Shown: positions 9,266-18,427, counted from the first letter of the stretch. The stretch is DNA of 64,000 bases from Phaeodactylibacter xiamenensis (GCF_000759025.1 NZ_JPOS01000039.1:186001-250000), one strand, 5' to 3'. Made by a program: numbers and translations. Notes: generated by a model from the sequence alone, not told the origin.

Positions 9266-9288
9266 CAAAGTTATTAGTTTTTCTAATA
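9266..9288 (-). promoter_or_regulatory. LysR-gene -7 box and dyad operator candidate
   Basis: On the minus strand TAACTTTG (plus 9266-9273) matches TAnnTTTG. Overlapping it, TATTAG-TTTTT-CTAATA (9272-9288) is a perfect interrupted palindrome of the T-N11-A type bound by LysR proteins. Its position in the divergent region supports joint control of the regulator and dabBA. Confidence 0.6.
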
Positions 9289-9364
9289 GCTAAGATCAAG
9301 ATTTTTAATTTTATTCATAGCTTGGCTCCTTATAACTTGCAGCCCGAAATCAATCCATATCAAA

Positions 9365-10831
9365 ATGATTTTAATCGGACTGCTTACTTTATCATTACTT
9401 GGGCTCCTTAACCCTCTGCCTAAAGCGGAGCGCCTGAGCACCTTCCTTACCGGGGCAGGGTTTTTGCTTAGTCTGTTTGCACTGTTCGCACCAGCCTTGC
9501 TAACAGATGGGTTGGGGCTGGTCTTTTCTCCCACACATACCTTATTATCAGCAGTTGTCTGCTTCATAAGCCTTGCGATTCAGGCTTACGGGTTGCGGCA
9601 TTTCGGTGGCCATCGTAGTCAGCGGGAAGTTTTCCGTTACCTGATGGCGCTCACCCTGTCGCTGGTCTTTTTCAGTGCAGCCGACCACCTGTTGGTTATG
9701 GCAGCCGGGCTGCTGGTGAGCAATGGGTTACTTGCCCGCCTCATCGGTTTTCAGCTGGAATGGAAAGCGGCTGCAGCCTCAGCCCGTGATGCCCTACTGC
9801 ATCTGGGAGGCGGCGCATTGATCTTGCTGGCGGCAGCCGGTTTGGTCTGCTATACACAGGGGCACTGGTCGCTGGAGCGCCTTTCCCTTTCTGTAGAAGC
9901 TACGCCCTGGATTCCGGTCATCGGCGGGCTTGTTTTATTGTCTGCCCTTGCTCAGTCCGCTATCTGGCCTTTCCATCGCTGGCTCATCGCTTCTGCTAAT
10001 GCCCCTACGCCAGTATCTGCTTTTATGCACGCCGGTTTGGTGAATGGAGGAGCGGTCGTCCTGTATAAATTGTACCCGGTATGGAGCACCCTGGCCTGGA
10101 GCGCCACACTTCTGGTGGTACTGGGCGGGCTGACCGCAATCGCCGGCACCCTCTGGATGCTGGTGCAAAGCGATGTGAAACGCACCCTCACCTGTTCCAC
10201 GATGGGGCAGATGGGTTTTATGATCATGCAGTGTGGCATGGGGCTCTTCCCGGCCGCCATTGCGCACATGATCTGGCACGGATTTTTTAAAGCCTCTTTA
10301 TTTCTCAGTGCGGGCTCAACGGTAAAAGCCGCCCGCAATAAAAGCCTCAGTTTGTATGGCCCCAAAGCCCTGCCCGTTTTCATCTTCGGACTGGTAATGG
10401 GTGGCTTGGGGGCCTTTATCTTTTGGATGTATACAGGGGCTACCGGAGGACTGGGCAGCACTTATGTACTCCTGCTGCTGTTCTGCGGCATCACCTGTGC
10501 CCATGCCGTTATGACGATTGCGGAGCCTTCGCCCACTGCTGGCCGATTGGTACTGGCGGCGGTCCTCGGGCTCTTGGGTTCAATGGTATACGGGCTGTCT
10601 GTCTGGGCGGTCGAATCGCAGCTGGCGCACTTTACTGCCCCTGCCCTCAATGGGCTGCACCTTGGCATTGGCCTTTTCTTCGTGCTTGGCTGGCTGCTCA
10701 TGATCTTCCGGGACTACCTGCCTGATCCGGTCGGTGATGGCTGGATTACCCGGATTTATGTCTGGGCGCTGCGTTCCAGTCAGCCGCTGCGTAATACATT
10801 GAATGTGCGCCGAAGCACCTACCGGCTGTAA
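9365..10831 (+). CDS. dabB: DabB-type membrane subunit of energy-coupled inorganic carbon uptake (NuoL/Mrp-like)
   Basis: A 488-residue polytopic inner-membrane protein of the proton-conducting complex I L/M/N family (Proton_antipo_M). Features include A-N-A-P-T-P-V-S-A-F-M-H-A-G near residue 210-225, Q-S-D-V-K-R-T-L near 270 with a conserved lysine, and H-M-I-W-H-G-F-F-K near 300. About 13 hydrophobic segments are apparent. With DabA it forms a two-subunit system thought to use the cation gradient to drive vectorial CO2 hydration to bicarbonate. The pairing with a DUF2309 protein 27 bases downstream distinguishes it from respiratory NuoL or MrpA, whose other subunits are absent here. Confidence 0.88.
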   Translation: MILIGLLTLSLLGLLNPLPKAERLSTFLTGAGFLLSLFALFAPALLTDGLGLVFSPTHTLLSAVVCFISLAIQAYGLRHFGGHRSQREVFRYLMALTLSLVFFSAADHLLVMAAGLLVSNGLLARLIGFQLEWKAAAASARDALLHLGGGALILLAAAGLVCYTQGHWSLERLSLSVEATPWIPVIGGLVLLSALAQSAIWPFHRWLIASANAPTPVSAFMHAGLVNGGAVVLYKLYPVWSTLAWSATLLVVLGGLTAIAGTLWMLVQSDVKRTLTCSTMGQMGFMIMQCGMGLFPAAIAHMIWHGFFKASLFLSAGSTVKAARNKSLSLYGPKALPVFIFGLVMGGLGAFIFWMYTGATGGLGSTYVLLLLFCGITCAHAVMTIAEPSPTAGRLVLAAVLGLLGSMVYGLSVWAVESQLAHFTAPALNGLHLGIGLFFVLGWLLMIFRDYLPDPVGDGWITRIYVWALRSSQPLRNTLNVRRSTYRL

Positions 10832-10858
10832 TCCTAAACCCCGATAAATACTAAAGAC

Positions 10859-13396
10859 ATGACACTTACCGAGACTTTCACTCAGCAATATATCGATCAG
10901 GGCTTGCACACATTGCAACAGCACCTGGATCAACTCAGCGCCCTTATTGCCCCGACCTGGCCCCTCGCGCATGCGGTAGCCTGCAATCCACTTCAGGGGT
11001 TGGAGCGCCTGCCTTTTGGGAAAGCGGTACGCCGCGGGCAGGAGCTGTTTGATGCCAATACTTTACCCGCGTTTTGGCAAATCCGCAATGCGGTAAAAGA
11101 TGGGGAAGTACAGGAAAATGAAATGGTTCACGCGGTTAGCAGAGCATTAGAAACCCTGCCGGCTACCTTGCCTTTTGGCAAAAGCGCTGTCAACCTGGAA
11201 GCGATGCTTACCGCTATGGTACAGGAACTGGATGAGCGCACTATGCAGCAACCTGTTGATGCGCTATTGTCGGAAACCCTCACCGAAATGGGGCAGCAGC
11301 GCCCCTGGCAGCCCACGCTGGAGCCGGTCAACAAGGAAATGATCACCTGGCTGGGCGCTTTCCTCGACGAAGGGCAGGCAGCCTGGCCGATGCCTTTCCG
11401 TGAGCGGGGCTTTTACCGGTCAGTGAAGATGCTGTTGCTGCATCAGGGCGAGCAAACGAACTTCATCAAGCGGTTGCCGGAAGCCACCGGGCCTGCACTG
11501 CTGATGTTGCTGCGCCATTTGGGCATTGAAGCAGCGGAGCAACGCGACTTCCTGCGCGACCACCTGATGGCGCTGCCGGGCTGGGCTTCTTACATCCGCT
11601 GGCGGAGTGAACAAACAGATTATACGCCTCAGCAGCGGCATCCTGTTGATTTGGAAGAGTACCTGGCGGTCCGCCTGTTGGTTGCAGCTGTACAAGTGCC
11701 GGATGGGTCAATGGATGCCCCCGCACCTGCCAAAGAATGGGCGATGCTCCACCACTGGGCAGCAGCACAAATAAATCCCGCTCTGGGTACAACAGCAGCA
11801 GAATGGGCGCCTCTGCTCAAAGCGCTGCGGGAAGCCTACTACCTGATGCGCCTGTCCCTATTGGAGTCCTGGGAACAGTCCTTCCGCAGCCGAATGACGG
11901 CCGACCTGCAGTCGCAACTTAAAGCCCCGGCGGTCGAGGATCGCCCGGAGGCGCAGCTGGCTTTCTGTATTGATGTGCGGTCCGAGCCCTTCCGCCGGCA
12001 ATTGGAAAGCTGCGGTGCCTATGAAACATTTGGTTTTGCAGGCTTCTTTGGCTTGCCGATTGCTTACCAGACAGTACTGGGCAAGCGGGTGAAATCGCTC
12101 CCTGTACTGTTGCAGCCTGCGCATGAGCTGAAAGAAGTGGCAGGTACTTGTTGTGCTCACGATCTGGAAAAGCACCAAAGCGGGCTTAAGCTCCTTAAGG
12201 AACTCAAGCAGGCTTATAAATCACTGAAATACAATATTGCCACACCCTTTGCGGCGGTGGAAGCCCTGGGCTTGCCTGCCGGGCTGATCACGATTGGGCG
12301 TAGCCTGATCCCCGGCCCCTTATCCCGGTTGCGCCGTATGGGCCGCCGCTGGTTCCGCCCGGAAGTGGACCTGCTGCCCGATGTAGCGCAGGTTGGCAAT
12401 TGGGGTATACCAATGGAGCAGCAGGTGACCTACGCCGGCAACGCCCTGCGCATGATGGGGCTGACCCGGAACTTTGCGCCTCTCGTTGTCCTTTGCGGGC
12501 ACGGTAGCCAAACGGAGAACAATCCCTATGCCGCCGCACTCGATTGTGGTGCCTGCGGGGGCAGCCACGGTGGGCCCAATGCAGCCGCTATGGCGAGCAT
12601 TCTCAATCAGGAAGCAGTACGGGAAGCGCTGGCAGAAGAGGGGATTGCAATACCAGAAGACACCCTCTTTGTAGGGGCTCAGCACAATACGACGACTGAT
12701 GCCGTTCAACTCATCAATCTGCCGGAACTGGATACAGAAAAGCAGGCGCAGGTTGCCACTTTACAAGCGGGCCTGGCTAAAGCTCAGCAGCGCAACCTGG
12801 AAGTCCGCTCAACCCAGTTTGGCTTAACCAATAGCAAAGGTATGCTGCGCCGCAGTGCCGACTGGTCGGAAGTACGCCCGGAGTGGGGCCTTGCTGGTAA
12901 TGCGGGCTTCGTCGTGGCACCCCGTCACATGACCGCCAACCTCGACCTCAAGGGGCGTTGCTTTCTGCACTCCTATGACTGGTCGCAGGATTCGGATAGC
13001 AAGAGCCTGGAGGTCATCCTCACTGCTCCCCTCGTCGTGGCGCAATGGATCAACAGTCAGTACTTCTTCTCCACAGTGGATAACACGGCCTTCGGTAGCG
13101 GCAGCAAAGTCACGCACAACGTCGTCGGTAAAATCGGTATCATGCAGGGCAATGGCTCTGATTTGATGCACGGCCTGCCCTGGCAGTCGGTGATGAAAAA
13201 CGATGAGGAGTTGTACCATAAGCCGCTGCGCCTTACCGCCTTTGTAGTTGCCCCCAAAGCTGCCGTACAGCAACTGGTGGAGAAGCACGAGGTACTGCAG
13301 AAGCTGTTCTACAATGAATGGGTATTCCTGAAGGTACTTGATCCGGAGACGGGCGTAACCTGGGGCTTGGAAGCGGATGGTAGTTGGGTAAGCTAA
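10859..13396 (+). CDS. dabA: DabA (DUF2309/UPF0753), zinc-binding subunit of inorganic carbon uptake
   Basis: An 845-residue largely cytoplasmic protein distantly related to beta-carbonic anhydrases. The zinc/catalytic residues known from Halothiobacillus DabA (Cys-x-Asp, His, Cys) are all present: Cys370 and Asp372 in F-C-I-D-V-R-S-E, His548 in C-G-H-G-S, and Cys563 in L-D-C-G-A-C-G-G. The His-to-Cys spacing of 15 matches the characterised protein. The P-L-A-H-A-V-A-C-N-P-L segment near the N terminus is a family hallmark. It is co-transcribed with dabB (27-base gap) and closed by a terminator at 13443-13483. Presence in an apparently heterotrophic bacterium suggests supply of bicarbonate for anaplerosis rather than autotrophy. 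Confidence 0.92.
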   Translation: MTLTETFTQQYIDQGLHTLQQHLDQLSALIAPTWPLAHAVACNPLQGLERLPFGKAVRRGQELFDANTLPAFWQIRNAVKDGEVQENEMVHAVSRALETLPATLPFGKSAVNLEAMLTAMVQELDERTMQQPVDALLSETLTEMGQQRPWQPTLEPVNKEMITWLGAFLDEGQAAWPMPFRERGFYRSVKMLLLHQGEQTNFIKRLPEATGPALLMLLRHLGIEAAEQRDFLRDHLMALPGWASYIRWRSEQTDYTPQQRHPVDLEEYLAVRLLVAAVQVPDGSMDAPAPAKEWAMLHHWAAAQINPALGTTAAEWAPLLKALREAYYLMRLSLLESWEQSFRSRMTADLQSQLKAPAVEDRPEAQLAFCIDVRSEPFRRQLESCGAYETFGFAGFFGLPIAYQTVLGKRVKSLPVLLQPAHELKEVAGTCCAHDLEKHQSGLKLLKELKQAYKSLKYNIATPFAAVEALGLPAGLITIGRSLIPGPLSRLRRMGRRWFRPEVDLLPDVAQVGNWGIPMEQQVTYAGNALRMMGLTRNFAPLVVLCGHGSQTENNPYAAALDCGACGGSHGGPNAAAMASILNQEAVREALAEEGIAIPEDTLFVGAQHNTTTDAVQLINLPELDTEKQAQVATLQAGLAKAQQRNLEVRSTQFGLTNSKGMLRRSADWSEVRPEWGLAGNAGFVVAPRHMTANLDLKGRCFLHSYDWSQDSDSKSLEVILTAPLVVAQWINSQYFFSTVDNTAFGSGSKVTHNVVGKIGIMQGNGSDLMHGLPWQSVMKNDEELYHKPLRLTAFVVAPKAAVQQLVEKHEVLQKLFYNEWVFLKVLDPETGVTWGLEADGSWVS

Positions 13397-13442
13397 GATT
13401 GGTTTAGTCGGTTTCGAAGGCTTTATGTAAAGCTTACCATTG

Positions 13443-13483
13443 AACCCCTGACTGGCAGTAGTAGCTGGTCAGGGGTTTTTTCA
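13443..13483 (+). terminator. Rho-independent terminator after dabA
   Basis: AACCCCTGAC (13443-13452) and GTCAGGGGTT (13468-13477) pair perfectly over 10 bp around a 15-base loop and are followed directly by a T run. Confidence 0.85.
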
Positions 13484-13540
13484 TCCTTTGTGCTCGGTTT
13501 TGCCTGTCAAATACGATGTGGCAGGGAAGCGAAAAAAAAA

Positions 13541-13591
13541 TTCATATCTTTCAAAAAGTATTGAAAGTTATGAATAAGGTGGTTATCTTTG
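13541..13591 (+). promoter_or_regulatory. Consensus promoter overlapped by a 34-bp dyad, upstream of a small membrane protein gene
   Basis: TTG at 13561-13563, a 20-base spacer and TATCTTTG at 13584-13591 match the Bacteroidota -33/-7 promoter. The -33 element is embedded in a dyad: TTCATATCTTTCAA (13541-13554) and TTGAAAGTTATGAA (13561-13574), complementary except at one position. A DNA-binding protein here would directly affect initiation. Transcription would start near 13598, about 15 bases before the ATG. Confidence 0.72.
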
Positions 13592-13612
13592 ATGTAACCA
13601 AAACCACCAAAC

Positions 13613-13981
13613 ATGAAAAGGACCCTAATGACCGTCGATGCGTTAATGCAGTTTCTGCTAATGGTTAGTTGTTTGATTTATCCATTTACCCTCTTTGCCG
13701 CCTTTTTTCTGGGTATCTGGCAATTAAGCAGTAGCCTGCTGAAAGGCCTGATTATGCAGAGCTGGATTCATATTCAATATTTTCTTGCCGCTGCCATGTA
13801 TTGTGTGCTCCTCATTGCTGCCGCAAAATTCGGGGACCAGCTTTGGTTGTCGGAGTGGTCAGGCGAAATGTATCTTTGGATAGTCCTTGCCGTACCTCCT
13901 CTGATCGGCGCAGTATGGTACTTTCTGCGGAGCATACAGGATCTGGTAAGTCTTAATGAGGCGCCATCGGAATGGGTTTAA
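13613..13981 (+). CDS. Small polytopic membrane protein of unknown function
   Basis: A 122-residue protein with three to four hydrophobic segments (about 10-33, 53-72, 86-107) and no recognisable domain. It is not a member of any family I can name. It has its own consensus promoter with an overlapping dyad and stands alone; its last four bases overlap the end of the convergent MFS gene. Confidence 0.65.
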   Translation: MKRTLMTVDALMQFLLMVSCLIYPFTLFAAFFLGIWQLSSSLLKGLIMQSWIHIQYFLAAAMYCVLLIAAAKFGDQLWLSEWSGEMYLWIVLAVPPLIGAVWYFLRSIQDLVSLNEAPSEWV

Positions 13982-15168
13982 GCCAACCGGAATAACCTGC
14001 GCGTAGCTGTAAGCCCCAGTGCCGGGCCTAAGAAAAGTATCCAAAGGCTGCTAGATATGCCCCAGTATTGGCTCAGAAAAGTCAGGCCCTGAATGCTGAA
14101 AATGGTCACTGCAAAACCAATGCTGTTGACAATGGTCAGGGCGGAACCGCGGGATTCGGGCGGTGCATTTCGGGCTACAAGCGTTGAGAACTGTGGGGAA
14201 TCGCCAACTACCGCGAAGCCCCAAAGGAAAAGCAGGGCCGTGAAAGCCCATCCCGGCAGCTGAAAGAGCAGGGGAGAGGCCAGGCAGAGGAGCCCGGAGA
14301 TCAGCAGCATGGCGTAAGCTACCTTGGCGCTGCCAGTGCGCAGTGACCAATACCCACCCAGGATACAGCCAAGTGCGCCCATACCAATGACCCCAAAGGC
14401 AACAAGAGCCGTTGAAGCAGGGAGAAGCTCCGGAAACCTGGCAAGCAAGATAACCGGGACAAACGCCCAAAATGCATACAGTTCCCACATGTGCCCGAAG
14501 TAGCCCAGGGCTGCCGCCCGGAAATCCGGGATGCGAAAGATGGCAAAGATGGCAGCCGGCTTAAAAGCGGTACCAGATCGCAGGTAGGGGCCGTCAGGGA
14601 TCAGCCACCAAATTAACAGCCCACCCATTACCGCCAGGAAAGAAGTGCCCTGCATGACGCGCTGCCAGGGCACTTCCGCAGCGGTAAAGCGCAGCAAATG
14701 CGGAAAAGCGGTACCCAACACCAACGCGCCAACCAGATATCCCAATGCTTTGCCCAGGTCGGCTGCGTACCAGTCAGCGGCTATTTTCATGCCTACCGGA
14801 TAAATCCCAGCCAGGAATAAGCCCGTAAGAAAACGTAGCGCCAGAATACTGGCATAACCTTCTGTCACCACCCCAATGCCCAGGTTGAACAAAGCGCCCA
14901 GCATCGCGGAGAACAGGAAGACCCGTGAGGGAGAAAAACGGTCTGCCAGCATTAGGATGGCGTAAAGCAGTGTGCCAGCGATAAAGCCAAGTTGCACCGC
15001 AGAGGTCAGCCCGCCGAGCGCGCCACCGGGCAGCCCGTATGCCATCTGCAGATCCGGGAGGACTGCGTTGCCTGCAAACCACAGGGAAGTGCCGGTGAAC
15101 TGGGCGAAGATGATAACGGGCAGGGTGTATTGGGGCGGGGTCAGCTGATTTGTCATTGGGCAAAGCAT
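13978..15168 (-). CDS. Major facilitator superfamily transporter
   Basis: A 396-residue inner-membrane protein with 12 predicted transmembrane segments in two halves. Loop 2-3 carries L-A-D-R-F-S-P-S-R, a weak form of the MFS A motif, and G-L-F-L-A-G-I-Y-P-V-G-M-K follows in helix 4. Substrate cannot be predicted. The ATG at 15156 (fifth codon) is an equally good start. It lies 48 bases downstream of the DASS transporter gene on the same strand, so the two may be co-transcribed. Confidence 0.8.
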   Translation of the reverse strand: MLCPMTNQLTPPQYTLPVIIFAQFTGTSLWFAGNAVLPDLQMAYGLPGGALGGLTSAVQLGFIAGTLLYAILMLADRFSPSRVFLFSAMLGALFNLGIGVVTEGYASILALRFLTGLFLAGIYPVGMKIAADWYAADLGKALGYLVGALVLGTAFPHLLRFTAAEVPWQRVMQGTSFLAVMGGLLIWWLIPDGPYLRSGTAFKPAAIFAIFRIPDFRAAALGYFGHMWELYAFWAFVPVILLARFPELLPASTALVAFGVIGMGALGCILGGYWSLRTGSAKVAYAMLLISGLLCLASPLLFQLPGWAFTALLFLWGFAVVGDSPQFSTLVARNAPPESRGSALTIVNSIGFAVTIFSIQGLTFLSQYWGISSSLWILFLGPALGLTATRRLFRLA

Positions 15169-15216
15169 TACCAGGATTCGTTATGAAGTTTGGTTTCAAA
15201 AAACCTTTGGGAGCAA

Positions 15217-16683
15217 TTATTTGAGCTCGTCTGGAAATACAAACGGATCGAAGCCCCACGCGTAGGGCAAAAGCAGGTAAACCATCAGGCTGAGCAGAAG
15301 GATAGAGATTAAATTCAGCCATATGCCTGTTTTGACCATATCCGGTATTTTGAGGTATCCCGAGCCAAAAACGATCGCATTGGGTGGGGTGGCAACCGGC
15401 AGCATAAACGCGCAGGAAGCCGCCAGGGTCGCGCCCACCATCAGTACGTAGGGGTGCACGCCGATGGCCATGGCCAGAGGAGCCAGTATGGGAAGGAGCA
15501 TGGCAGTGGTGGCCAGATTGGAGGTGATTTCGGTCAGGAAGTTGACGGCAGCCACCAGGATAAGCAGCAGTAGAAAAAGCGGTAGCCCTTCAAGCAAAGA
15601 CAATTGCCCCCCGATCCATCCTGCAAGCCCTGTGGTTTTGAACCCTTCCGCCAGAGCGAGCCCACCCCCGAATAGCAGCAATACGCCCCAGGGCAGCCTG
15701 ACGGCTTCGGCCCATTCCACCAAAGGGCGCTTGTGAGCCTTACCAGCCGGTAAAATAAAGAGGGTGGTAGCCGCCATGATCGCAATTATTGTATCGTCCA
15801 GAGCAGGTAAGAATTGATTCAGAAGGAAAGAGCGGGTAATCCAGGCTACTGCGGTAAGCATGAAAACCCCCAGGACCAGTTTTTCCTCATACGAGACAGG
15901 GCCGAGCTGATTCATCTGCCGTTGTATTTCCTGTTTGCCGCCCGGGAAAGACTTTTGTTCAAAAGAGGCGGCAAAATGAGTGAGGTAGTACCAACAAATG
16001 ATCAGCATGATGATGGAAATAGGCAGCCCGATAAGTATCCATTGGGAAAAGGTGATCTCTATGCCATAAATCTCCTGTACAATCCCTGCCAGGACCAGGT
16101 TGGGCGGTGTGCCAATCAGGGTAGCTACGCCTCCAATGGAAGCGCTGTAGGCAATGGCCAGCATAAGTATCTTGCCAAAGATTCGGTTTTCATCCGCCCG
16201 GGTATTGGGGTTATCTTTAAGCTGTGTGACAACAGCGAGCCCGATAGGCAGCATCATGACGGCTGTAGCGGTATTGGAAATCCACATGGATAGGAAAGCA
16301 GTAGCAACCATAAAGCCCAGGATGATACTTCTGACATTCGTGCCGATATAGCGGATAATATGAAGGGCTATGCGCCGGTGCAGGTTCCACCGCTCGATAG
16401 CAATCGCCAGGATAAACCCGCCGGCGTACAGGAAGATGTACCGGTGCCCAAAGGAAGCGGTAGTGGCTTTTAGGTCCAGTGCGCCGGTGAGTGGAAAAAG
16501 TACGATGGGCAGCAGAGCGGTAGCGGCAATAGGGATTACCTCCAGTATCCACCAGGTGGCAATCCACAGGGTAGAGGCAAGAACCGCATTGGCTTCGCGG
16601 CTCAACCCTTCCGGATGGGCAAAAATCAGGGTGGTGACAAAAAGTAAAGGGCCTAGCAGGAGCCCAAGTTGCTGTTTTTTCAT
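15217..16683 (-). CDS. DASS (SLC13) family sodium-coupled anion symporter
   Basis: A 488-residue inner-membrane transporter. The two S-N-T-type signature regions of the divalent anion:Na+ symporter family are visible: W-I-S-N-T-A-T-A-V-M-M-L-P near 135-147 and T-E-I-T-S-N-L-A-T-T-A near 390. P-V-A-T-P-P-N-A-I-V-F-G-S-G, near 430, is also typical. Likely substrates are C4-dicarboxylates, related carboxylates or sulfate. The N terminus (M-K-K-Q-Q-L-G) is a normal start. It is followed by the MFS gene on the same strand. Confidence 0.87.
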   Translation of the reverse strand: MKKQQLGLLLGPLLFVTTLIFAHPEGLSREANAVLASTLWIATWWILEVIPIAATALLPIVLFPLTGALDLKATTASFGHRYIFLYAGGFILAIAIERWNLHRRIALHIIRYIGTNVRSIILGFMVATAFLSMWISNTATAVMMLPIGLAVVTQLKDNPNTRADENRIFGKILMLAIAYSASIGGVATLIGTPPNLVLAGIVQEIYGIEITFSQWILIGLPISIIMLIICWYYLTHFAASFEQKSFPGGKQEIQRQMNQLGPVSYEEKLVLGVFMLTAVAWITRSFLLNQFLPALDDTIIAIMAATTLFILPAGKAHKRPLVEWAEAVRLPWGVLLLFGGGLALAEGFKTTGLAGWIGGQLSLLEGLPLFLLLLILVAAVNFLTEITSNLATTAMLLPILAPLAMAIGVHPYVLMVGATLAASCAFMLPVATPPNAIVFGSGYLKIPDMVKTGIWLNLISILLLSLMVYLLLPYAWGFDPFVFPDELK

Positions 16684-16806
16684 AGGGTTTTATACTTTAC
16701 CGGAGTAGCAACTGCAGGTAGCCCCGGGCAGATTTCGCTAAGGTAACCCGAAAAGGGGAGTTGCCAGCATTGCTTTCCAGGGTAAATACCGGTGTATAAA
16801 ACAGCA

Positions 16807-16840
16807 GCACCGTAATCTTCGCCAAGGAAGATTACGGTGC
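16807..16840 (-). terminator. Rho-independent terminator downstream of dps
   Basis: GCACCGTAATCTT (16807-16819) and AAGATTACGGTGC (16828-16840) form a perfect 13-bp stem with an 8-base loop. Read on the minus strand it is followed by TGCTGTTTTAT, and it lies about 28 bases after the dps stop codon. Confidence 0.7.
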
Positions 16841-16867
16841 CATCCATATCAGAGTCTGTCGATTCTG

Positions 16868-17344
16868 TTATCCCAGATAAGCCGAATACATCCAAACCAG
16901 TTTTTCCTGTTCGCGGATGTAGTCGCTCATGAGGGCATTGGTGCCTTCGTCTCCGGATTCACCGGCCAGCTCCAGCAGCTCCCGCTCCAGTGGCAGGAGG
17001 ACTTCGTAGCCTTTGAGGATTTCTTTCACGGCTTCCACACCGTCCGAGATGTTTTTGGCCTGACGGATAGCCGAAATTTGGGTGTAGTCTTCATAGGTAT
17101 GCAAAGGGGTGAATCCCAGGGTAAGGATACGCTCTGCGATTTCATCAATCTTAATCAGGGAGTCATTGTATAGCTCTTCAAATTTCAGGTGGAGCTCAAA
17201 AAACTTATTGCCTTTGATGTTCCAGTGAAAGCCACGGGCGTTCATGTAAAAAAGCTGGTAGTTAGCCAGCAGGGTGTTGAGTTTGTTGGATAGTACTTGC
17301 GATTGTTCCTGATCGAGGCCGATGCGGCTTAAGGTATTGGTCAT
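16868..17344 (-). CDS. dps: Dps-family ferritin-like DNA protection protein
   Basis: A 158-residue four-helix-bundle protein that assembles into 12-mers and oxidises Fe(II) with peroxide. The ferroxidase ligands are complete and correctly spaced: His40, His52, Asp67 and Glu71 (spacing 12, 15, 4, as in Listeria Dps). The segment A-R-G-F-H-W-N-I-K-G is the family signature. It is divergent from the TPR gene and has its own terminator, so it appears monocistronic. A short lysine-poor N terminus suggests ferritin-type protection rather than strong DNA binding. Confidence 0.9.
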   Translation of the reverse strand: MTNTLSRIGLDQEQSQVLSNKLNTLLANYQLFYMNARGFHWNIKGNKFFELHLKFEELYNDSLIKIDEIAERILTLGFTPLHTYEDYTQISAIRQAKNISDGVEAVKEILKGYEVLLPLERELLELAGESGDEGTNALMSDYIREQEKLVWMYSAYLG

Positions 17345-17554
17345 GTTGACTTTTTTGTGATGAATTAACGGTTATCAGCGGTCGAGCACGTCATAGCTTA
17401 GCCGCTGTTGATGTCTACAAATTGCAATTTTTGAGCATGGAAGTCAGTGCGTTATATCACTGACCGGGGAGTTTTGAACGCCTTTTTGGAGGCACTTCGG
17501 GCATTGTGTACATTTATACCTAAATTGTTGGGCTATCAACGAAAACCAAGTACC

Positions 17555-18427
17555 ATGAGCCAACAAGACCTGCCGGAAGAACTCAAAAACATGCTGCTCA
17601 ACGATGAGCTAAAGGAAGTGATTGACCGGCTTCGGGCGCACCTGCCGGAACTCAGGGGGCAGGTCACCGAAGAAGAGCTGCTGCAATACGCCGCCCGTCT
17701 GAATGCCGTGGAGCGGGAGTGGAAGCTGGGTATCATCACAGCAGAGCGCTACGGGATTGAGAAGAATCAACTTCGGCAGATTCTCATTCAAACCATTACT
17801 CAGCTCAGGAAAGCAGGGGATGCCCCGGTACCAGAACCTGCTCAGTCTCCGGATGGGCCGGTACAGTTGCTGGAAAAAGGCAGCCAACAGCATCAGGATG
17901 GGGAATACCAACAGGCGGTAGTTACGCTTCAGCAGGCGATAGCCCACCCGGGGATTCAAAAAGGGGATTTGGCGCAAGCCTATGCTGTACTCGGCAATAC
18001 TTACAATCAGCTCGGCTACTATCATGAAGCCATTGATGCCCATCAGCAGGCACTGGAAATCCGGCCGGATACGGCCTCTTACTGGACCAATCTTGGCATC
18101 TGTTACCGGCTGACCGGGCAGTATGATAAAGCTGCTTCCTGCTACGAGAAAGCCATAAGCCTCGACCCGGGCTATGCAGAAACCTACACCAGTCTTGGGG
18201 CGCTCCATCTGACCCACACGATGCAGTTTGAGCAAGCCGTTCACTATCTCGAAAAGGCTATAGCGCTTGACCCTGGCCAGGCCATCGCCTACGCCAATAT
18301 GGCGATCGCTAAAGCTTCCCTGGGGTTCTTCGATGAAGCGGATGCGCTACTGCGGCAAGCTGTAATGAAGGGCTACCGCAATGCGAAGAATGCCCGGCAG
18401 ATGATTGATAATTTGCGGGCGTTGTAG
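17555..18427 (+). CDS. TPR protein with an effector-associated-domain-like N terminus
   Basis: A 290-residue cytoplasmic protein. Residues about 5-85 form an all-helical module with the pattern L-N-x-V-E-R-E-W-K-L-G-I-I-T-x-E-R-Y-x-I-E-K-N-Q-L-R. It resembles the small effector-associated (EAD-type) adaptor domains of bacterial conflict systems, which link effectors to NTPase or protease partners. After a Pro-rich linker (86-101), residues 102-285 hold about five tetratricopeptide repeats (for example A-Y-A-V-L-G-N-T-Y-N-Q-L-G-Y-Y). The start at 17555 is chosen because the preceding in-frame stretch is not protein-like and the M-S-Q-Q-D start fits. No NTPase partner is adjacent; two Uma2 nucleases follow on the same strand. 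Confidence 0.75.
   Translation: MSQQDLPEELKNMLLNDELKEVIDRLRAHLPELRGQVTEEELLQYAARLNAVEREWKLGIITAERYGIEKNQLRQILIQTITQLRKAGDAPVPEPAQSPDGPVQLLEKGSQQHQDGEYQQAVVTLQQAIAHPGIQKGDLAQAYAVLGNTYNQLGYYHEAIDAHQQALEIRPDTASYWTNLGICYRLTGQYDKAASCYEKAISLDPGYAETYTSLGALHLTHTMQFEQAVHYLEKAIALDPGQAIAYANMAIAKASLGFFDEADALLRQAVMKGYRNAKNARQMIDNLRAL

Noticed and set aside
17419-17430. Palindrome AAATTGCAATTT between dps and the TPR gene as an operator
   Set aside because: A lone AT-rich 12-base palindrome with no second copy or matching promoter; too weak to call.
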